Assembly (NCBI GenBank): GCA_963836405.1
Contig: CAWIJL010000005.1
Span: forward strand, 1-64,000
Direction: 5' to 3'
Source: CAWIJJ01 sp963836405
Lineage (GTDB): Bacteria > Acidobacteriota > Terriglobia > Bryobacterales > Bryobacteraceae
Length of the DNA stretch: 64,000 nucleotides
Within the stretch, counting starts at the first letter, position 1. Every line of letters begins with the position of its first letter. Under the pieces are notes generated by a model. It was not told the DNA's origin and made no database searches. It saw nothing but the letters and a program-made list of their open reading frames with translations. Positions 61,007-64,000 of this stretch are shown here, one piece after another. The position numbers were made by a program, and so were the translations under genes.

Positions 61007-63179
61007 ATGCGGGACAGCATGAAGATTACCCGGCGCGGCCTGTTGGCCTCCGCCGCCGCGCTGGCAGCCGGCAGCCGTACACAGATCGATATCGTGCGCG
61101 GAGTCTGGCGGCTCAACGGGCGGGTCACCTACCCCGGCGCCAAGACCGAGGGCCTCCTCATGAACGCGAGGATGGTGAATGCCGTCTTCGAAGATGCCAA
61201 CCCCGCCACCCGCCCGCAGGGATTCGATCCCGCTGCCAACACTGACCGGTTCCTCCAGAAAGTGCCCGACTACCTCGCTCACGGAATCCGGGCTTTCACC
61301 ATCAACCTTCAGGGAGGCGATCCCGGTTACGAAGGCGCGTTGAATTCCGCGCTCGATCCCGATGGCACCCTGCGAGAGTCCTACCTTAAGCGGGTCGCGG
61401 CCGTAATCGGTGCCTGCGACCGCTTGGGCGCCGTCGTGATTCTCTCCTGCTTCTACCAGCGCCAGGATCAGCTTCTGAGCGACGAGCGAGCCGTGCGCGC
61501 CGCCGTCGTCAACGTTGCCGGCTGGATCGCAAAGAACGGCTTTCGAAACGTGCTCCTCGAAATCGCCAATGAGTTCGGACACCGCGGCTACGATCGTCCC
61601 ATCCTCCGGAGCGCTTCCGGACAGGCGGACCTGATCCGCCTTGCCAAAAACACGACCCCCGGTCTGCTCGTCTCCACCAGCGGTCTGGGCGACGCGCGCA
61701 TCGCGCCGGAAGTCGCCGCGGCCGCCGACTACCTGACTCCCCACCTTAATTCAACCGAAATCGCCGATGTTGCGCCGCGCCTCCAGGAGCTCGAGCGATT
61801 CGGAAAGCCGATCGTCGTGAACGAGGACGACAAGGTCGGCGCACTCGGTGCGCAGGCGGCCCGCATCTGTGTCGAGAATGGCGCCTCCTGGGGACTCATG
61901 GTCGCGAAGCTCAACCAGCATTACCCGTTTCGCTTCACAGGAGCCGTCGACGACCCCGCGGTCTATGCCATGCTCCGCCACCTGACCACCGCGGGCGACT
62001 ACTTTCCCCCTCCCGATTCCGAAGGCGGTTGGCGCACCCTCACCGATGCGCGCGACATTCGCCGCATCGCCGGAATGAATCGCGACAGGCTCGACGAAGC
62101 GTTTCAGTACATTCAGGGCAGCACGAAAAACGGCGGTCTGCTGGTGCTCCGCAAGGGCTGGCTGGTCTACGAGAAATATTTCGGTTTGGGACACAGAGAC
62201 GCGACGCCCAACCTCGCCTCCTGCGGGAAGAGCTTCACGAGCGCATCCATGGGAATCCTCCTTGGCCAACGCCCGGAACTGTTTCCCGACGGCCTCGATC
62301 AAAATGTCTACACGCCGGACTACCTGCCGCCGGAAGCCTTCCCGCTGACCGATCCCCGGAAGGCGGACATCAGGCTGGGGCACCTTCTGGCCATGACCGC
62401 CGGCATCCGCGGAAACAACCCCGTGTACGTTCTGCGGTAAGCCGCGCACCATAGACCCGCCCGGTCCCGACGGATCCGCGGCCACTATCGATGCCATCGC
62501 ATTTGGACTCGAGGATGAAATCCGCCAGCAACGCCACTACTCAACCCGGACTCTCTGGTGCCAGCCGGGCGGCGGCTATTCCTACGCGACCGCCTCTCCG
62601 CACCTGGTTTCGGTGATCCTTCGTCATGTCACCGGCGCCGAACTCCAGACTTTCATCGACAGCCACCTGGCCTCCCATCTCGGCTGGGGCACCTGGGGCT
62701 ACGCGTATAACCAGGCCAATCTCGGCCATACTCCGGGAGGCGGCGGTATCGCGGTGCGCGCCACGGACATTCTGCGGTTCGGTTATCTCATGGCCAACGA
62801 GGGACGATGGAGCGGCGCGCAGGTGATTCCTCGCGATTATGTACTTCACTGCTCGCGCCAATCGCCCTACAACCCGCACTTTCCTTACAGTCTCCAGTTC
62901 GACGTCAATACGGACGGCCACGAGCGGCGTGTCCCCCGTGACGCTTTCTGGAAAATGGGTTCCGGCGGTCACGTCCTGTACGTCGTTCCATCGATGGAAT
63001 TGGTGGTCTGGAAATTAGGAGGCCGCGACGGCCAGTACGCTACAAGCGATACCGGGCTCCCCCCGTCTCCCGCCGCGCCGGACCAAATCGCCGCCCGCCG
63101 CGAGTGGAAAGAGAGTGTGGATGCCGACACGGCGGGTCGGCGTACTCTGGAGATCGTGGTCGGCGCGGCACTGGCCTGA
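61007..63179 (+). CDS. Glycosidase-like domain fused to a class C serine hydrolase (one frameshift)
   Basis: From ATG 61007 the protein has a Tat-like signal (TRRGLLASAAALAAGS), a GH5-like barrel (about 30-330) with the Asn-Glu pair in LLEIANEFGHRG and a second Glu in KPIVVNEDDKVG, then a beta-lactamase/CubicO-type domain with the S405-x-x-K408 motif in NLASCGKSFTSA. One extra T at 62430-62431 breaks the frame; the next frame continues CGKPRTIDPPGPDGS, GGGYSYATASPHL and MGSGGHVLYVVPS to 63179. Joined, it is ~720 residues. A fusion of sugar and ester/peptide hydrolysis in one exported enzyme is unusual. Confidence 0.78.
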
Positions 63180-63238
63180 CCGCCCAAGCCCAACCGCCTC
63201 GCGGGCCCGGAACCGGTGGGAGGTAGCGCTGTCGCTGC

Positions 63239-64000
63239 CTACCATTCCAGCAGGCGGTCGAAGCGAATGGCCGGCGAGGGTATGTCCGCGGTTTCAGTCC
63301 CGACAATCGTATTGCTGTGCGGTTGGCGCCAGTAATGATTGCTGCCGATAGGCGCCTTGTACACCTCTCCGGTTTCCGGATCCACCAGGTCGGTCTCGCT
63401 GCGAATGGTGTTCACCGTTTTGCGCTGGATATCGTCCTTGATCGCCTCACGGCGCCAGTAGCTCTTGTCGAGCATGTCCATCATCTCACTGCTCGTTTTG
63501 GCCTGCTGCTCCGCGATGGCCATACTGGTGCGCATCTCGCGTGCGGACCATTGCGGGTTCATGGCGAAAGTCCGTGTCATGTGGGAGAGCGCCTCGGCCA
63601 CCTCGACGGCCTTCTCCGGATACGCAACGAAGCCCTGGAGCACCGGCACCTGCCAGATTTGAACCATTCCGCCGCCGGTCAGGAGGGTGCCGGCCAGCAG
63701 ATATCCACGCACCGGGCGCCCGCCTTCGCTGCAAGTAAAGGCCACCTCGCCGTAGCTCCACCGGACCTGTGGGGGCGCGGTCCGGTTCTTCAAATCGGAG
63801 AGATCGGGGCGATTGCTGCGGTCCACCCACTCGAGTTGCTGGCAATTCGGTCCGATCTTCTGCGACACCCATTCGGAGGCAAACTGCATGCCCGTTCGAT
63901 AGCTCAGGATCATCTGCACGCCGGGCTGATACCATGAGCCTTCGCGCATGCCGGTGCGCGCTGAGATGGCGTTGGGCACGCTGAACATGGGCAACTCGGC
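63239..64000 (-). CDS. Hypothetical protein, C-terminal part (cut by window edge)
   Basis: The frame is open to the right edge; an ATG at 63994 is not necessarily the start because codons upstream (AEL) stay open. The ~253 visible residues have no recognised domain. Helical parts include AEALSHMTRTFAMNPQWSAR and EMMDMLDKSYWRREAIKDDI; the end is FDRLLEW. The 'SYWRR...VDPETGEVYKAPIG' kind of ending is seen in conserved hypotheticals that I cannot name. No signal is visible because the N-terminus is missing. Confidence 0.6.
   Translation of the reverse strand, partial: AELPMFSVPNAISARTGMREGSWYQPGVQMILSYRTGMQFASEWVSQKIGPNCQQLEWVDRSNRPDLSDLKNRTAPPQVRWSYGEVAFTCSEGGRPVRGYLLAGTLLTGGGMVQIWQVPVLQGFVAYPEKAVEVAEALSHMTRTFAMNPQWSAREMRTSMAIAEQQAKTSSEMMDMLDKSYWRREAIKDDIQRKTVNTIRSETDLVDPETGEVYKAPIGSNHYWRQPHSNTIVGTETADIPSPAIRFDRLLEW

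Noticed and set aside
1..64000. tRNA, rRNA, CRISPR array or prophage
   Set aside because: No cloverleaf, rRNA-like stretch, spaced direct-repeat array or phage structural gene was recognised in reading the window.

Overview
The window is high-GC bacterial chromosomal DNA that most resembles Acidobacteriota of the Solibacter/Bryobacter group. The grounds are domain content: three large MacB/FtsX-type permeases of the acidobacterial ADOP kind (two next to PadR regulators), two secreted proteins ending in the domain known as TIGR03437 (Solibacter C-terminal domain), two proteins built of carboxypeptidase-regulatory-like repeats, many secreted peptidases and sugar enzymes, and a multihaem cytochrome. 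This is inference from families, not a phylogenetic placement. I see no rRNA, tRNA, CRISPR array, prophage or replication origin.

Layout. 1-2983: start of an ADOP permease, its PadR regulator, and a small conserved gene cut in two by a complete 1977-bp IS1634-like element. 2984-8615: thiol redoxin, a badly frameshifted HExxH peptidase, an MFS exporter, two tiny tail-to-tail ORFs, an MBL hydrolase and Tam. 8616-17541: MetH, secreted hypotheticals, a beta-propeller glycosidase, an M28 peptidase and a GT39 transferase. 17626-25791: a HIT-like protein and an altronate-type dehydratase, then a thiol/selenium redox block (hot-dog thioesterase, CoA-disulfide reductase-rhodanese, NifX-like protein, peroxiredoxin), UbiD and a DsbA-like protein. 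25820-32304: M28-PDZ peptidase, response regulator, then galM, gluconolactonase-like and DUF1080 genes (sugar handling) and a TlpA-like protein. 32349-43540: nine-haem cytochrome and S41 peptidase tail to tail, a frameshifted ADOP permease, two carboxypeptidase-regulatory-like proteins. 43586-50603: a two-gene nucleotidyltransferase cassette, a polytopic membrane protein, a PilZ-DnaJ fusion, a Cys/Met PLP enzyme overlapping-adjacent to cysS, and DUF4159. 50676-57809: metallophosphoesterase, a decayed propeller gene, an ankyrin protein, a homocysteine methyltransferase-like protein, a cupin-TetR autoregulated pair and a hypothetical. 57918-64000: PadR plus ADOP, a glycosidase-serine hydrolase fusion and an edge-truncated hypothetical.

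The most notable observation is the peroxiredoxin at 22408-23124. Its reading frame is interrupted only by a UGA exactly at the peroxidatic cysteine position, and a 7-bp hairpin with a GGUC loop starts 10 nt after that UGA. This is the signature of a selenocysteine protein. Just downstream lies an operon (NifX-like, CoA-disulfide reductase-rhodanese, thioesterase) with a near-consensus promoter and a palindrome; a 10-bp core of that site is repeated upstream of the peroxiredoxin, suggesting shared control.

The sequence carries at least nine apparent single-base frameshifts, several in short homopolymers and most in otherwise intact genes. Base-calling error is at least as likely as real gene decay, so frameshifted genes are described as whole genes.
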